Assembly: GCA_009829735.1 (NCBI GenBank)
Contig: CM020619.1
Span: 3,602,590-3,666,589 of the forward strand
DNA: 64,000 nt
Direction of reading: 5' to 3'
Origin: Pyropia yezoensis
Taxonomy: Eukaryota > Rhodophyta > Bangiophyceae > Bangiales > Bangiaceae
The position numbers and the translations under genes were made by a program. Positions 9,753-21,368 of the stretch are shown piece after piece. Numbering within the stretch: position 1 is the first letter of the stretch; each line of letters begins with the position of its first letter. A model generated the notes under the pieces. It was not told where the DNA came from. It did not search any database and saw only the letters and a list, made by a program, of their open reading frames with translations.

Positions 9753-12038
9753 AACCCCCGAGGCCCAAGGGGGGGGAGGGCGCAGTGCGGGTGAAGGTGC
9801 AGACAAAGAAGCGCGGGGGGGGGAGGATGGGTTGGGGCGTGCAGCAAGCCAAGTGCAGGGACACGAGGCGGAGGAGGGGAGGAGGGGGGAGGAGTTGGGG
9901 GAAGAGGAGAGTGCCGCACGACGGCCGACCGCGGCCGCCGCGGCGCGGGTGCTGTCCCCCTGGGAGAGGGGGGCGGATGATGGCACGTGGGTCGCCGCGG
10001 GGACGGGGGAACAAGCTTGGGTGGGGGAGGGGGGGGCGGCTCCCGCCTCCGCCCCCGCCGCCAACCGCCAGCCGACGCTGCCGTTGCCGTCTTTCCGCAT
10101 CTGCCCACCCCGACCCCCCCCCGGCAGGCACTCCCTTCCGCGCGCGCCCATGACCTAGAGACCGCTACCGAGGCAGTGTCCAGGCGGTTCTGCTTTTCCT
10201 CCCTCCCCCCCTCCACCCTGCTCGCCGCACCGCCGCCGTCCCGCAAGACAGAACGCCCGTCAGACCGCCCGCACGCCCGCCCGCCAAAGACCGGCCGCCC
10301 CCCCCCGCCGTACGTGTGCGGCGGGCTGGCAACCACGGCGACTGCCGCAGCGGATGGCGGCTTAGGCACGGTGGCACGTGAGTAATGGAACGGCGGCAGC
10401 GGTGGCGTAGGCGGCGACGGCAACGAGGGCGGGGGGGGGGGGCTGGAAAAAATGAGCAGCCGCTGGCGGCAGCGAGCAAGCGGGCGGACGAAGCGGACGG
10501 GCGGGCGGGCCGGCAGGCGAGCGGGCTGGCGGGTGTCGCCCGGCCCGGGGGCACGCCCCCCCCCCCGTGGGAACAGGGAGATGGCCGCCGACTCCCACTC
10601 CCCCGCCCCCGCCCACCTCCGATATCTCTAGTGCCGTCCTCCAAAACTCGGTTGTCCTTCTGAACGGGTGGAACACGGGTGGGGGGGGTGGTCGGTAACT
10701 CCCGTGGCGCAGACTAGGAATAGGAGCGGTGCGGAGGTGGCAGTGGGGTGGGCGAGAACGCGGGGGGAAGGGACCCCGCCGCCGCCGCTGCCGCCGCCGC
10801 CGCGCCCTCCCCGTCTTCTCGGCGTTCGTGGCGGGGCGGGGCTCGCCCACGGGCGCCGTGGCCCCCTCCCTCTGAGTCATGAAGAGAAAGGCCACCCGGC
10901 GTCAGCAGCAGCAGAGCCCGAGAGCGCGGGCAAAGGCTGGGGCCCGCCCCCCCCCGCCCCCTCCTACAGGTTCTGTCCCACCCCACCCACCGGCCACCCC
11001 CGCTTCCCCCTGCCCCGTCCCTGGCGTACACACACAGTACAATGATGTGGGAGCGGGGGGCGTCCCCGACCGCGCGTCAACCGCACCGAGTGACGCACCC
11101 GAAGAGGAGCAGGAGGAAACCAACCTCGCCACCGCCCCGTCTCGCCGCTCTTTCCCCGCCGCCCATGCACTTTGGACTGCCGGGGGTGCACCCCCGGCAG
11201 TCCCAACGAGATAGCCTGCGGGTGCTCCTGCCCTCTGGAGCTCCAATAATTGCCGCCGCTGCTGCCGCTGCCGCCACAGCTGCTCCCGCCGCTTCACCCC
11301 GCTTACAGGTGTTCACGAGCACGAGGCGGGGAGGAGTGGGAGACGGCCGTGGGGAAAACCCGCCACGCTGCCGCCCCCCCCGCTTGGGGTCTGTCCACCC
11401 CCCCGCCACAGACAGGGGTGGTAGAGGGAGCGGGGGGGGGGGAGGGGTGGGGGAAAACACCACCAGGCCCGCACAGAAAGGCTAGGGGGCCCGCCGCCTC
11501 CGCATCCTCCCACCCCCCGTCAAAGCCATCGTGGACGGTGGCGCTTCTGCCACCGGTGCAAGCCGCTCTGACGCCGTCACCACCTGGTAGCCGCTGGCGC
11601 CGGCCCAACACCAAGAAACGGGCGTGTACGCACGGGCTGCGTGGGAATTAATAGCGGCTGCAGGGGCTGGCTGTCGCGGGGGCCCGCACTCGCGCTGACA
11701 CGCGCCCACGGGCATCCTGTACGGTGTTTTAAGGCGGCTTGGACGACGGCTGAAGACGCAACAACCCTTCAGACAAATAATTGTTTCGCAATTACCAACT
11801 TTACTGTTACAACTAATTTTATTCATGAGACGGCGACCCGGTCGTATTTGTGTACAGAAGTCTAGTATTGATCGCTACCTGTGGCCCACGACCAACTGTG
11901 CTGACGACGCGTGTGCGGCCGTCCTCTCTCGTCATGGTCGGAGCCTGTGAACAACGCTCTCGGCCCCCCCCCGCCGCCGTCCTCATCACATCCCCACCTC
12001 CCCCTTCACCCCCCCCCTTCCCTACCCGCCTATGGGCC
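9753..12038. other. divergent intergenic region (F-box gene / GT14-like gene)
   Basis: These 2.3 kb separate two divergently transcribed genes. Most is GC-rich with C and G runs. An AT-rich patch at about 11760-11880 lies 160-280 bases before the start of the plus-strand gene and is the best core-promoter candidate. No further gene was recognised. Confidence 0.5.
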
Positions 12039-13466
12039 ATGCTTGGTCGTAGGGGCCCGCCATCATTGTCGGCCCACCACCGTGACTGGCGCCGCGCGCG
12101 GCGACGGGTCGAGGCGGCGGCGCCGCTGGCGCTGGCCCTCTCGGCCGTGGGGCTCGCCGTCACTGCCCTGTGCTTGACGGTGGGTGCCCTCCTTGGCAGC
12201 ACCGCCGCCGTTCCTCCCGTCCGCTACACGGACGATGTGAGTTTTGAGAGTGGCGATGGTCTCGGCGGCGGCGGTGGCGTCGCCGCCAACGCGGGGCTGA
12301 CCGCCGACCAAGTGCTGATGCCCCGCCTCCTCGACATGGCCGCCGCCTCTGCCACGGCGGTGCGCGCCCACGACGGTGCCGCGCGCCTCTCCCTATACGT
12401 GCCGGTGGATAGCGCCGCCGACGCGGCGGCATTGCCGGCCTTCCTCGCCGCCCTGTCGGCTGACGGCGGCGGCAGCGGCCGTAGCGGTGGCTGGCGCCGC
12501 CGCGCCCCCCGCCACACTGTGGTCGTCGAGACTGCGGTGGACCTGCCGCCAGATGAGGCGGCCGCAGTGCGCGCCGCGGTCGCCGCCGCCGCCGCGGCGG
12601 GCGACCTCAGCGTGACGCTCCGTTCTTCGCGGGTGGCGTCGTCTGCCGACGGCATCACCGCAGTGGTGCGCTCCCTCGACGCCCTCACCGCCGCCGTGGG
12701 CGCGTGTACGCTCGCGCGGCGCCGCAGCGCCTGCCCCTGGGACTATTGGCTTGACGTGGCGGTCGGCGGGGAGCACCCGGTCGCGTCGGCAGCGCCGCTG
12801 GGCGCCCTCCTCGGCCATGGGGTGGCGCGACGGCCAGCGGCGCTGCCGCCCTCGTACGTCGGCCTGCGGCCCCGCGGCGAGTGGGCGGCCGCCGCCGCCG
12901 ACTGGGAGGAGCTCCACATGGACACCCGGCTGGCGTGGAACACCACGGCCCTCCCCGCCGCCGTCGCCGCCCGCGGCGGCGGGGGCGGGGGCGACGACGG
13001 CGGCGTCTTCCACACCGGCATCCGCGACCCCGACCGCGCCCTCCGCGCTGCGGCGGTGCCCGCCCACGGTCGCCACGTAGCGCTCGCCGCCCCCGCCGCT
13101 GTGTACCTTGTGCACGGCGACGCGCCGACGCGGGCACTTGCCGCGCTCACGCACTGCAACCACGCGGCGGGGCACTGGGCGGGGGCGGCGCTCGCGGCGG
13201 CACCTCGTGCCGTCTGGCGCTCCCTCGCGTGGACCGACCTCCGTTGCCCCGCTGCCGCCGCTGCCGCCCCGACTGCTGCTCAGGCGTGTGTGTTTGTTGC
13301 GGTTTCCTCAGCGGCCGACCGGGCGACCATAGACGCGGCGGCGGCGACGACGTCCGAGGAGGCGGCGCGGGCCCTTGATGGGCTGCTCGACGAGCGTGGC
13401 GGGGTCGACGGGGGGACCGTCTGGGGGCACCCCGAGTCCTCGGGGGAAAGAGAAGAAGATCAATAA
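12039..13466 (+). CDS. type II membrane protein, divergent GT14 (core-2/I-branching)-like
   Basis: The 475-residue protein has a short basic N-terminus (DWRRARRRVE), one membrane anchor (about residues 29-52, PLALALSAVGLAVTALCLTVGALL) and an Ala-rich lumenal domain. Around residue 234, SACPWDYWLDVAVGGEHPVAS resembles the WDYFINLSGxDYPL motif of GT14 enzymes (core-2/I-branching N-acetylglucosaminyltransferases and xylosyltransferases). It is followed by SYVGLRPRGEW and EELHMDTRLAWNTT. The match is weak and the Ala-rich expansions blur the fold, so this may be a degenerate or lineage-specific enzyme. The start at ATG 12039 gives a 28-residue tail. The 3' end is convergent with the propeller gene. 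Confidence 0.6.
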   Translation: MLGRRGPPSLSAHHRDWRRARRRVEAAAPLALALSAVGLAVTALCLTVGALLGSTAAVPPVRYTDDVSFESGDGLGGGGGVAANAGLTADQVLMPRLLDMAAASATAVRAHDGAARLSLYVPVDSAADAAALPAFLAALSADGGGSGRSGGWRRRAPRHTVVVETAVDLPPDEAAAVRAAVAAAAAAGDLSVTLRSSRVASSADGITAVVRSLDALTAAVGACTLARRRSACPWDYWLDVAVGGEHPVASAAPLGALLGHGVARRPAALPPSYVGLRPRGEWAAAAADWEELHMDTRLAWNTTALPAAVAARGGGGGGDDGGVFHTGIRDPDRALRAAAVPAHGRHVALAAPAAVYLVHGDAPTRALAALTHCNHAAGHWAGAALAAAPRAVWRSLAWTDLRCPAAAAAAPTAAQACVFVAVSSAADRATIDAAAATTSEEAARALDGLLDERGGVDGGTVWGHPESSGEREEDQ

Positions 13467-13883
13467 GAGGGTGAGGGGGGGCTGGACGCCGTGGGGGCAG
13501 GGGGTCGCTGAGACGTGCGGGGGAGCGCATGGGGGCCGGACGGCGTCCGTAGGGAGAGGTTGGCGTACGCCGGAGAAAAAGAGCCTGCGGCGATGCATAA
13601 ATGAGAAAGCCTCTCGCAGAGGCTGTGACGCGCGAAGACCAGGAGCCCAACCTGATGAAGGCAGGTCCTGCGAAAACAGCTGGCAGGTAATTGACCACCC
13701 CAGCATCAGCGCGTCGGTGTTTGCACAGCGCTGTGACGACACCCCAGGACGGTACAACCGAGACAAGCACGGCCCGCCGCCCACCCTCCCAGAGAGCCAA
13801 AGCAGTGGCCCACGGGGCGCCGACGATACCCCCCCCTCCGTCACAGACCCGGTCCCGCCCTCCTCCCCCCTCGCAAGAGAGAC
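13467..13883. other. convergent intergenic region with small hairpin
   Basis: This 417-bp region lies between two 3' ends. GCCTCTCGCAGAGGC (about 13610-13624) is a perfect 6-bp stem with a 3-base loop and could help 3'-end formation. No coding evidence was seen. Confidence 0.4.
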
Positions 13884-16800
13884 TCACCCCCCAATGGCCC
13901 GCACGGCCAGGCGGGCGGCCTCGAGCTCCTCTCCCCTCCCCCCCGCGCGGCGCAGCGAGGCGGCAAGCAACTCCCGCAGCGCCGCCACGGCCGCGCGCCG
14001 CGTCGCGGCGACAGCCTCGCGGTGGCGCCCCCCCGCGTACTCCATTTCAAACGCCGCCGTCCGGCGGGCAGCGCGGCGCAGGACACGCGCGTCTTCGCCG
14101 TCGGCCTCGCCACCGTCGCCGTCGCCAAGGACCGCGGCGTAGCGGGACAAGACACGCGCAACGGCGACGCGGAGCTCGGCGTCGCTCGTCGACACCACCG
14201 CCTGCACGCCGGCCTGCTTCTTCTGAAAGGCGTCGACGAGCGCGTCTTTAGCCGACTCGGCCACCCCGACGCCGACGGCCATGACGGCGGCGAGGGCCTT
14301 TTGAGCGGCGACCATGTCCGCGGCCGCCGCCAAACGCGTCGACTCGGGGGGGAGCGCAGCGGCGGCCACCACGTTGGCCTCGGTGACGGGCGGGCGGGCG
14401 GGTGCGTCGGCAGCCGCCGCCGCTGACGCGCCACCATCCGTACTGGCGGCAGTGACGGCGTCGGCGACGGCGGTGCCGCCACCGTACACGTCAACGACAA
14501 CCGCCGCGGCTGCCTCGCGGGGGAGCCCCCGGGACGCGGCGTCGTAATCATCTTCGGCGCCCTGCGCTCCCGGTCGGCGGCGCACCAAAGCGGCCGCGTC
14601 GGCGACGCTGAGCCGCCAGCGGCGAACCCCCCCTTCGGCGGTGGCCGCAAACACCACCCCATCGGCGGGGGCCACCGCCAGCACCTCCACCGGCGAACGG
14701 CGGTGGCGTTCGGCCAGCCGCCGCACCAGCCGCACTTCCACGCGGTGATGAGAAACGACACACGCGCGGTAAATCTCCACCTGCCCCTCCGCGCCCCCGA
14801 CCAGCACCGTGTTGGCGGCGGGGCACGTGGGCTCTTCCGCCAACACCGCCACGCCCGTGCCGGCAGCGGCAGCCGCCGCCGCCGCGGTGGCGGCACCCTC
14901 ACCGCCGCCATCCACGGCAGACAGAGCAGTAATGGCAAAAGGGAGGCGGCGACGACAGAGGCAGCGGCCGGTGGTGCCGTCAGTCACGGCAAGCGTCGAG
15001 TCGTCGGCGCCAGCCGAAAGCAGCAGGGCGGCACCAAACAGGGGCACCACCCCGACGGCGGGGCCCGCATGCGCCACCGCGGGCGAGCCAGACCGGGCGT
15101 TCCGCGGTGCCCAGGCGCCGTCGCCGTCGCTGTCATCGTCGTCGTCGCCGTCGTCGCCACCACTACCAGCGATAGGGTCAATGGCGGCGGTGGCACCACG
15201 GTCCAACGCCGCACCACCCCGCCCGCCATCGCCCCACAGCCGCCGTGGCAGGCAGCCCGCGCGCCACACCACGCCGCTCGCGTATGCAACCACCACCACA
15301 GGCGGTCGCGGCCGCCGCCCGTCCACCGCGTCATAGTCGGCCGCGTCCACTGCCACGGCCGTCACGCGCGCCGACGGTGGTGGCGGCGACAAAGGCGGCG
15401 TCACCCCGGGCTGTGCCGCCGCCGTCGACGGCAGCGGCCGCCCGCCTCCGGCGCCACCCATCAGGGGGGGTGGCGGGAAGAGCAAGGCGCCGGCCCCCGC
15501 CCAGCCACCACCGCCGCCGCCCCCACCACACACCCGCCCGCCGCGGATGGTGCCGTCGGTGCACCCGGCGAGGACTCCTCCGCCCCCGCCCGGCGCCGCC
15601 CACAGCGCGCTGGGCAGCGCGCCACCGACGCCGCCCACCGGCGGGGACGCCCACGTGCACAGGCCCATCCGGCCGGGGCGGGTGGCGTAGGAGCGGAGGC
15701 GGCCATCCATGTGGCCGACCAGCACCTCCCCGTCGGGGCCGCCTGGCGCCGCCGCCGTCGCGGGTATAACCCGCGGGGCGCCGCCGCCGCCGCCGCCGCC
15801 ACCACCACCCCCGCCGGGGGGCGCCAGCCATGGCAGCGCCGCGGCAGCTGCCGACGCGGCCGAGAGCGGGGCGCGAGGGGAGGCCCCCACAAGCGGCGGC
15901 GCGCCCGCCCCACGCGGAGGGGGTGCGTGCTCCACCGGCACCGCCTCGTCGCGGGGCGAGGCGGCGCCTGCCGCGGCCGTCTTGTCGTCGCCACCACTGC
16001 CGACGGGGACAGCAGCCGCGGCGTCGCTGCCCCCCCCCGCCCCCCCCCCCTCCACGTCATCCAGCGCCAGGACCGGAACGGGCGGCGACAGGGGCGGGGA
16101 TTCACCTCCGGGGGGCATGCCGCCCGCCCCACCCCACCCGCCGTCCGTGGCGGGCATGCCCTCGGCGAGGCTCGCCTCCAGGAGCTTACCCCCCGCCCAG
16201 TCGTACGCCTCCACACTCTCCGTTGTCACCACTACCGTGTCGTGGCCGCCGCTGGTGAGGCCCAGCGCCAGCGGCACCCCCCCCCGCACCCGCAACGGCC
16301 GCAGGGCAGTCGTCGATGGCGGCGGGGGAAGCGCCCGCGGCCGCCATTGCGCGGCAGACGAGGACCCGCCGCCGGCGCCGCCGCCGGAACCCACTGCCGA
16401 CAGGCCGCCCGTGGCGGCGGCCGCCGCGGCGCCCGCGGCGCCGCCCACCACCCCAGGGGCGGCGCGGGCGAGGTGCTCCAGGTCCGTCCGTGCGCTTTCC
16501 ACAACGGTCGAGAAGGCGGCGGCAGCACGGGCAAAGAGGGTGCCCACGCCAGCGGGGATGTCGGGCAGGTGGGGGGGGGGGGGGACGACGACGTTGATGC
16601 CCGACGCGACGGGCGGGGGTGCGCGAGCGGGGCGCCGCCGCCATCACCGGCCGCCGACGGCAGATGCGTCGCTGCCGCCGCGGTCGCCGCTGCGGTTGGC
16701 GCGGGCGACAGCGAGCCTCCGCCGCCGCCCCCCCCATCACCGTCACCACCCATCCGTCCTCCTGCCGCCACCGTCGCAGCGGGGGGCGGCGGCGACGCCG

Positions 16801-16885
16801 ACGCCGCCATCGCAACGGTCCCCCCGGCGCCGGGCGCCGTGTTTTCAGCAGCCACCGCGGCCAGTGGGTCGCCGCCACCCTCCAT
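13884..16885 (-). CDS. beta-propeller (WD40-like) protein, frame interrupted at a G14 run
   Basis: The long coding frame below 16547 has repeated propeller-like blades: VPLALGLTSGGHDTVVV...VEAYDW, GEVLVGHMDGRLRSYA, GGVLAGCTDGTIRGGRV, VTAVAVDAADY...VVVAYASGVVW, AALLLSAGADDSTLAVTDGTTG, NTVLVGGAEGQVEIYR, EVLAVAPADGVVFAATAEGGVRRWRL. A helical C-terminal third follows (...VAQKALAAVMAVGVGVAESAKDALVDAFQKKQAGVQ...). The main frame has no ATG at its 5' end. The likely start is ATG 16885 in another frame, and the two are separated by a 14-G run at 16571-16584, so either a homopolymer length error or a small unrecognised intron lies there. Function is unknown: such propellers are usually scaffolds, and the amphipathic C-terminal helices recall lipid-droplet or autophagy-type helices only loosely. 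Confidence 0.6.
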
Positions 16886-17288
16886 CAGGGCGGTGGTGCG
16901 TTGCGGGAGGAACCGCCGGCGGCAGCGGGCGCCCGCGAAACGGGCGGCGGGGCCGCCGCAGCGGCAAAAGCGGGAGCGAGAAGGAGAAACAACCGCGGCG
17001 CGCGCCGGCGGTGAGGTAGCCCCGTCGAAGAGGATGCGCGCCTGTGTGATGGTCTGGGAGGGTGGCACGCCGCGGCCGGCGGCAGGGGGGGGGGCAGAAG
17101 GGCAGAAGGGGGTCGGCACGCGCAGGCGGCACAAGGTCAAGGGCGCGCCTCACCAAGCACTGTCTGTCGGGTCTCGCCGGGTCAATTTCGTGTCAGGGTC
17201 GTATTACAGGGCCAGTTCCACCTTACTCTCATTGAGCTGCGGTACAGTACATGCATAAATATTGTTTAGGTACAGTACAGTGTACGTT
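16886..17288. other. promoter-side region of the propeller gene
   Basis: This is GC-rich up to about 17150 and then switches to AT-richer sequence, with a TATA-like ATGCATAAATATTG at about 17251-17264. It ends at the target duplication of the MITE. Confidence 0.45.
17242..17278. promoter_or_regulatory. paired GTACAGTAC motif
   Basis: GTACAGTAC occurs at 17242-17250 and again at 17270-17278, flanking an AT-rich TATA-like segment. It lies 357-393 bases upstream of ATG 16885 of the minus-strand propeller gene. The same nonamer recurs upstream of other genes in the window. Confidence 0.35.
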
Positions 17289-18115
17289 CCAGGGGTTGTC
17301 AAGCGTTTCTGGCTCAAGCGTATACGCGCGTGTTTTCCAATCGTAGTGACGGTACTCGTGCCATTTTTGGCTCAGCATCCCGAATACTCACTTGCTTCAT
17401 GAGCGTGCATCCACCATACGCTTGCATGGAAATCACACGGGTATTGGCGGCCAGTACTCATGGGGTCTTTTCTCGGCTCGTGATACGCGGAGTTCGAAAT
17501 CTCAAGCGTAGCACGACCCTGTCGACTCGGATTCTGATGTGTGCTCCCTCATCGAACCAACGCCTCCCATGCGCACCCGCCACAACAACCCTGGATGCGT
17601 CGCCGAGGTCCCACGGGCCCTCGGGGCGGTCCCCAGGGTGGGGCGGGTGAGGGGCTGACAAACTTCTTTGCAGCCTGTTGATGCGATGGAAGGTCAGGCG
17701 GTGCTCTCGGGCAAGCCGAAGCCAATGACAACCACTCTTGCCTGCGCCCATGCACCACCTGGCTCTGGAATGTCCCCAGGAGTCGTGACGACAGACAGGC
17801 CCAGCGATCCCGTGCTCCCTTCGCTTGTCAAGCATGCAGAAGAGCCATCAGAGAAGGGAATCCAGTCACACGAAAAAATTAAGTGCGGTACATTTTCGTA
17901 AATTGACCTTTTTCATGCTCTTTGTACTCTTGCAGTACTCATACTGTTGCCGATATGTACTACTGGCTAGTACGCCTGTGAATACTCATGACTCCGGTCA
18001 CAGGCGCCACTGCGCTAGCCGAGAAGTCTGCTGGCTGACAGTACATACTCGTGCCCCAGCCATGACTCCCAATACCATCCGCTGGACCAAAACTGGTACG
18101 CTTGACAACCCCTGG
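17289..18115. mobile_element. MITE with 18-bp TIRs and 6-bp TSD
   Basis: The left end CCAGGGGTTGTCAAGCGT (17289-17306) is the exact reverse complement of the right end (18098-18115). Both are flanked by the direct repeat TACGTT (17283-17288 and 18116-18121), so the element carries a 6-bp target-site duplication. The 827-bp body has no transposase frame and is AT-richer than neighbouring genes. It contains several TACTCATG-like short repeats. Perfect terminal repeats and an exact duplication suggest a fairly recent insertion of a non-autonomous DNA transposon. The superfamily is not clear from the ends alone. A 27/30 match to the left end lies at 52297-52326. Confidence 0.85.
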
Positions 18116-18564
18116 TACGTTCTTATTGTGCAGAGAAAGCAAGAAGCGCAAAACCACGTCACGGGCAGAGCGCACAGGCGCAGGGTTCCATCGAGAGAGA
18201 AGAGGGACGGCGGCGGAAAGGGAGTGGTGGCGCCGCGCCTCTCATCCCTGCTCCCTTCGTCGACAAGCAGCGAGGGCACGGCGGGCCGGGTGCCCCACAG
18301 CTTACTGGGCCTTGGCAGGGTGTATGCAGACGTGACGTACCGAGTGGTGGCAAAGTGCTCCGCGGGGGCAGCTATCTCCCTGAGACTATTCGGGCTGGTG
18401 GCGCTAGTTCATTCGATGGACCCGTGGCAGATGGACGTCTGCAAGCCCGCGGGCGGTCGCTGCGCTCTTCTCTTGGGGCCCTACCCGTCCACCGTGGATA
18501 GTCGCGTCCCCTGTTACAACCCTCGCTCACCCTCCTCCCCAGCCCTCCCCACCCTTCCCCTATC

Positions 18565-20736
18565 TCAGAGGACCGTCTGAAACCAGGCCTCCGCGACCGA
18601 CAGCCGCGCGTAGTAGTCGGGCCCTCCGGGCGGACACACGTCAGTCGCGTTGGCCGGGTCTTGGTAGCCAAAGCTCACCACCCCATAGATGCGCCAGTAG
18701 CTTCGGAAGCCTGGCTTTTCAAAGAACCGCCACACCGGCGCGCCGCTGTCGCCGCCACACGAGGCCGTGTTATCGGCGAGGGAAAAGCAGATCATGGTCT
18801 TGACGTTGAGGCCCACGACCGGGAGGTTGTTGTCCTCCAGGTAGTTTGCACACGTGCGAAAGCGGTCGCGGCGGAAGGAAGTGACGCGCAGCACGGGGGA
18901 CGCCACCAACGAGCCCCCATCGACGGAGCCCCAGCCAGTGAGAGTGACAGTCTTGCCCAGCGATGGCCAAGCGGGGTTGAAGTTGAGCCGAGCGTACACA
19001 ATGCCTGCCCGTTCGTACTCTTCGTCGGTGGGTGGATTGGCAACGGTGATCACCGCGAAGTCGCATGCAAACGTGGCAAAGTTGAAGTCAGGGTGGATGT
19101 CTGTTCGCTCAATCTGCAAAGATGGCAAAGAGGGGGGGGGAGGGGGGGTGAGGGGGGGTAGGGGATGCACGGGATAGCGAGAGAGGCACGGGTAGGGTGC
19201 TCGTCTCCGAGAGGGGAGCGGCCTGTGAGCTGATGCCCTGCTAAGCGAGCATAAGGTCGAACAAGCAAGCACAAGCACAGTCCGCAGACGCGTCACCGTC
19301 AACATCACAACGAGAGCAACGCCCAGAAGCCCATTCCGCACGGACCCCGTTCAACGTACGTTGCGCTGGAAGCCGTCGGTGAGCGTCAAGCCGCCAATCC
19401 GCACAATATCGTTGCTCGTGTCAAAGCCAGAGACACAGTGGGCGGCGGTGACCACCTTGTTTCGGCTCACCAGCGATCCCGCGCACTGGTACGAGAAATG
19501 GTGAAGGGGGAGAGGGGGTGACAGGAAGACGCGCGCAGAGTTCAGAACGAAAGAAACCAACACAGAGGAGAGTGGGAGGAGAGCGGAGCGATGGCGGGCG
19601 GGCGAGGCAGGACGAGGTTCTTGGAGCGAGCTGGCGCAGCACGCGTCAGTCTGGTGCCCCAGGACCGCATGAAGGAAGTGGGAGAGGGCCCATGCGTCTC
19701 CTAGACGGCCTCGTTGGCCCCCCCATCGAGCCCCTCACCCCCAAACACCCGTCGCAACCATCCCTACTCACCACCAAACACCCTGGGCGCCCCCCCCCCC
19801 CCAGGAATTGCCGTCGCTGGCGGTTGGGCAGGCAGGCAACCATCCTCCATCTATCCAGCCTGCCATTGACTGCCCGCCCCGCTGCCCCCCCCCCGCACAC
19901 CCCCCGCGCACGCACGCAGTACGTACGTAGTAGGAGAAGTCCGCTGCACCTCGCGGCAGCAGGAGCTTGACCATGCTGTGCGGGAGGGAATAGCCCCGGC
20001 CGTGCAAAGAGAGAGGAGGAACGACAAGCAGCGGACCGGAAGTCGAGAAAGAGAAGCGGAGAAACACGAGACGCGAGGGATGGTCAGAGACAGCCGCGGT
20101 GCTCGCGAGTCACCGCAGCCGACCCCGCCGTGGGGGGCAGGGGGTGCCGCAAGGCGCCCTCGCCGTGCCGCCAGCGCTACGGCCCCGACGGCGCGTTAGC
20201 CGTCACTGCGCGGGCTCTGGACTCCCCCCCCTTAGCCCCCAACCAGGCGCACTCCATCCTGCCACACCCTCCTCTCGCCCCCCCGACTCCTGCCCTCTTC
20301 TCCCGCGCACCCGCCCCCCCTCCCCAGCGCCGTTGCCACAGCCCCACCATCCATCCGCTTTTGCACCCCGTAGCCGCGCCTCCCTCGCCTCCCCCTTTCC
20401 CCGCCTCCCATTAAAAACGCACAACCGAGCGCCAAACGCCTCGTCCGCCTCGCTCACCGGCTGCCCATTGATGATGCGGGGCGACGCGGCAGACGACGGC
20501 GGCACCGCCACGGGGTTGGCCCGGGACAGGTAGGGCCTCGTGCCGGGGCGGCCGGGGCGGGGCTGGGCCGCGGCGGGGGCGGCCAGCGCCGCCGCCAGCA
20601 GCACTACCAGGGCCGTCATCACAACCAGCGCCGCCATTGCTGCTGGTCCTGCAACCCCCGCCGTGGCGGCGGCGGCGGCGGTACCACTGCTGCTGCTGCT
20701 GCTGGAAGCGACAGTCCGCCCCCGAAGACGACGCAT
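18565..20736 (-). CDS. secreted S1 family serine protease, four exons
   Basis: The gene has a signal-peptide-like N-terminus (MAALVVMTALVVLLAAALAAPAAAQP from the second Met) and a propeptide ending at R/IINGQP, the usual activation site. Exons read on the minus strand: exon 1 from ATG 20736; exon 2 19975-19927 (MVKLLLPRGAADFSYY); exon 3 19485-19360 (CAGSLVSRNKVVTAAHC, catalytic His); exon 4 19113-18565 (CDFAVITV, catalytic Asp; TLTGWGSVDGG; SCGGDSGAPVW, catalytic Ser). Donors GTACGT and acceptors ending CAG fit exons 2-4. The end of exon 1 is unclear. The best donor (GTGAGC after IINGQP, exon to 20458) gives the wrong phase for exon 2, while a weaker one at 20426 gives IINGQPVSEADEAFGAR and the right phase. 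The residue at position 189 (chymotrypsin numbering) is Ala rather than Asp, so trypsin specificity is not expected. Confidence 0.85.
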
Positions 20737-21280
20737 GACTTCGCCGGCCCGGGGGGGAATGGGCAGGAGGTGGGCGATGGGCACACCTCGTGGGGATAGA
20801 AGGCGGGTGAGTGTGAGCGACGTGAAGGTGGGAATGGACGGGGTCGAGATCGAGGAAAGAGCGTCGTGCGACGGACAGCGGTAGGACAGAGCGGGAGCAC
20901 AGAGGGGCCGCGACGGGGGAGAGGTGGGGGGGATGGCGCGCCAGCGGTTGGGACAGGGACGTCCCAGCGCGGGCGTGGCCGCTCGCGGTGCGGGGGGGCG
21001 GGCGGTCGCGGGTGGGAGGGGCGTTCCCGGTGGGGTGGGGGGGGTGTTCCCGGTGCGCCGCGCGCCGCGTGGCGCGCGCATGTGGGGGGCGGTCGCCCGC
21101 GCGGACGGCCGGTGCTGCTCGGGCGCAACAGCGCGGCGGGCGGTGGGTCTCGAGCGCGCCTGCCGGTCAGGTGGCGCATTCACCCCCTTCCATGCCGAGC
21201 GGCCGGGACAGGGGATCGGGACGATGTGGGGGGGGGTCGCGCGTCTTCAATCGGAGGCCAGGTACTATTCTATGGCTATT

Positions 21281-21329
21281 ACAGTACATGTACAGTACAC
21301 GCTCGTCGGTACTTCATCGTGTACAGTAC
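21281..21329. promoter_or_regulatory. GTACAGTAC cluster
   Basis: GTACAGTAC occurs at 21290-21298 and 21321-21329, with a partial copy (ACAGTACATG) at 21281-21290. The cluster lies about 550-590 bases upstream of the protease ATG (20736), in an AT-richer island. Confidence 0.35.
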
Positions 21330-21368
21330 AGACAACTGAGGCTTTAAATTGCTCATGTGAGGGACGAA

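Noticed and set aside
13884-16547. Start of the propeller protein at 16547
   Set aside because: That position is a GTG codon. A nuclear gene should start at ATG, and good coding sequence continues upstream in another frame.
14703-17258. Long plus-strand open frame (851 codons)
   Set aside because: It is antisense to the propeller gene, Arg/Gly/Pro-rich and without domains. Long antisense frames are expected at this GC content.
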